NCBI GenBank assembly: GCA_050008465.1
Contig: JBEKMO010000002.1
Coordinates: forward strand, 1 to 64,000
Direction: 5' to 3'
Length of the DNA stretch: 64,000 bases
Source of the DNA: Fen-330 sp050008465
Lineage (GTDB): Bacteria > Acidobacteriota > Terriglobia > Bryobacterales > Bryobacteraceae
The notes below the pieces were generated by a model, which saw only the letters and a program-made list of their open reading frames with translations, searched no databases and was not told where the DNA came from. The translations under genes and the position numbers were made by a program. This document shows positions 63,146 through 64,000 of this stretch, one piece after another. How positions within the stretch are numbered: the stretch's first letter is position 1; each line of letters starts with the position of its first letter.

Positions 63146-64000
63146 ATGCGAGGGGTACTGGTCCCTATTTTGGCATTCGCTATTCTGTTTGGCGCGGCGT
63201 TGCTCTTGAGCAGCTCCGATCGCCCTGTATTCACGACTCAGGACAAGGCGTTCTTCGCCGATCCGGCCCTGGTGAGTTTCGTGCGGCCCGGCCTCGTGGT
63301 CAAGATCGCTTCGGCCAGCGTGGCCTCCGATGGCACTATCAAAGTGCAGTTCACCTTGACCGACCCCAAGGGCCTGCCGCTGGATCGCAATGGCATCACC
63401 ACGCCCGGCGCGGTATCCACCAGCTTCGTGGCCGCCTACATTCCCAGGGGAAAGATCAACTACATCGCCTACACCAAGCGCGCTCAGACCAGCCCGATCA
63501 CAAAAGCGAGCGCGGTCCAGCCGGCGGCGGACTCGGGCGGCACGTACCAGCAGACCGGCGATGGGCAGTACACGTACACCTTCGGCACCAAGGCGCTCAG
63601 CGGATTCGATTCCGGCGCCACGACGACCATCGGCGTGTATGCGTCGCGCGATCTCAGCGAATTCGACCTGGGGACCAACTCGGACAACGACGAGTTCAGC
63701 TTCGTGCCCAACGGCTCGCCGGTGGTCGACGTCCACGACGTCGTGCGCACGGAAACCTGCAACAAGTGCCACGACCCGCTGTCGGCGCACGGCGGCTCGC
63801 GCCGGGATGTGGCGCTGTGCGTGCTCTGCCACAACCCCGGGGGCGGCGGCACCCAGACCATCGATCCCGACACCGGCAACAGCATCGACGCCGAGGTGAT
63901 GTTCCACAAGATCCACATGGGGTCGAGCCTGCCCAGCGTCCAGGCCGGCACACCGTATCAGATCATCGGTTTCCAGCAGTCGGTCAACGACTTCTCCACC
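63146..64000 (+). CDS. OmcA/MtrC-family multihaem c-type cytochrome (5' part)
   Basis: The frame is open from the ATG at 63146 to the window edge, 285 codons, and continues beyond it. A signal or lipoprotein-like N-terminus (about 1-22) precedes a beta domain with ASVASDGTIKVQFTLTDPKGLPLDRNGI. The first CxxCH motifs follow (ETCNKCHDPLSAHGGSR and VALCVLCHNPGG), along with FHKIHMGSSLPSV, all typical of decahaem OmcA/MtrC relatives. These cytochromes carry electrons across or outside the outer membrane to minerals or other acceptors. The remaining haem motifs must lie outside the window. It is divergent from dprA. Confidence 0.85.
   Translation, partial: MRGVLVPILAFAILFGAALLLSSSDRPVFTTQDKAFFADPALVSFVRPGLVVKIASASVASDGTIKVQFTLTDPKGLPLDRNGITTPGAVSTSFVAAYIPRGKINYIAYTKRAQTSPITKASAVQPAADSGGTYQQTGDGQYTYTFGTKALSGFDSGATTTIGVYASRDLSEFDLGTNSDNDEFSFVPNGSPVVDVHDVVRTETCNKCHDPLSAHGGSRRDVALCVLCHNPGGGGTQTIDPDTGNSIDAEVMFHKIHMGSSLPSVQAGTPYQIIGFQQSVNDFST

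Overview
The window is a GC-rich bacterial chromosome segment with dense, mostly short-spaced genes on both strands. The gene families point to an Acidobacteriota member, most likely a Bryobacterales/Solibacter-type organism. The markers are an Oar-like TonB receptor with an N-terminal carboxypeptidase-regulatory-like domain, a winged-helix regulator fused to PD40/TolB-like repeats, a subtilase ending in a TIGR03437-type C-terminal domain, VIT/VWA and DUF4384 proteins, a DUF2934 protein and several ECF sigma cassettes. This assignment is an inference from family content; no rRNA or tRNA gene was found.

Layout. 1-8 kb: a leftward ECF sigma/anti-sigma/Spy-like cassette; an A-type Fe-S carrier; murQ-murA (peptidoglycan recycling and synthesis); a DUF4062 protein; metY with an adenosine-specific-kinase-family gene. 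8-16 kb: a second kind of sigma cassette (sigma, membrane DUF4384 protein, secreted VIT/VWA protein), RNase R, then a small toxin-antitoxin cluster (brnT-brnA plus a HEPN-signature protein). 16-24 kb: a cytochrome c-like protein with a broken haem motif, a TIGR03790 protein, a CpxRA-like two-component system, a secreted methyltransferase coupled to an amino acid permease, and a UvrD/PcrA helicase. 24-35 kb: a carbohydrate locus (GH8, GH115, TonB receptor, membrane-anchored regulator) that fits glucuronoxylan use. 35-45 kb: a second ECF/anti-sigma/Spy-like cassette, rpmE preceded by a structured terminator-ended region, a hydrolase, an MFS transporter, dacB, two APC permeases and thiE. 45-49 kb: a gene-poor accessory stretch with an IS5-superfamily transposase, an orphan HicB-like gene and a truncated Tlde1-like gene coupled to a secreted protein. 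49-64 kb: a secreted subtilase, tldD-tldE, a bacteriohemerythrin, an MFS transporter, lexA, OsmC, topA, dprA and the 5' part of an OmcA/MtrC-type multihaem cytochrome.

The most distinctive non-genic content is a set of short palindromic or MITE-like repeat families placed at gene 3' ends. One perfect 28-bp inverted repeat supplies near-identical C-terminal tails to two convergent proteins. A second element has perfect 41-bp terminal repeats. A third, about 182 bp long, has a partial second copy, and its terminal repeat contains the stop codon of a neighbouring gene in both places. Two tiny SD-led open frames, each associated with a strong intrinsic terminator (37.0-37.2 kb and 38.35-38.52 kb), are candidate unannotated small genes or structured RNAs.
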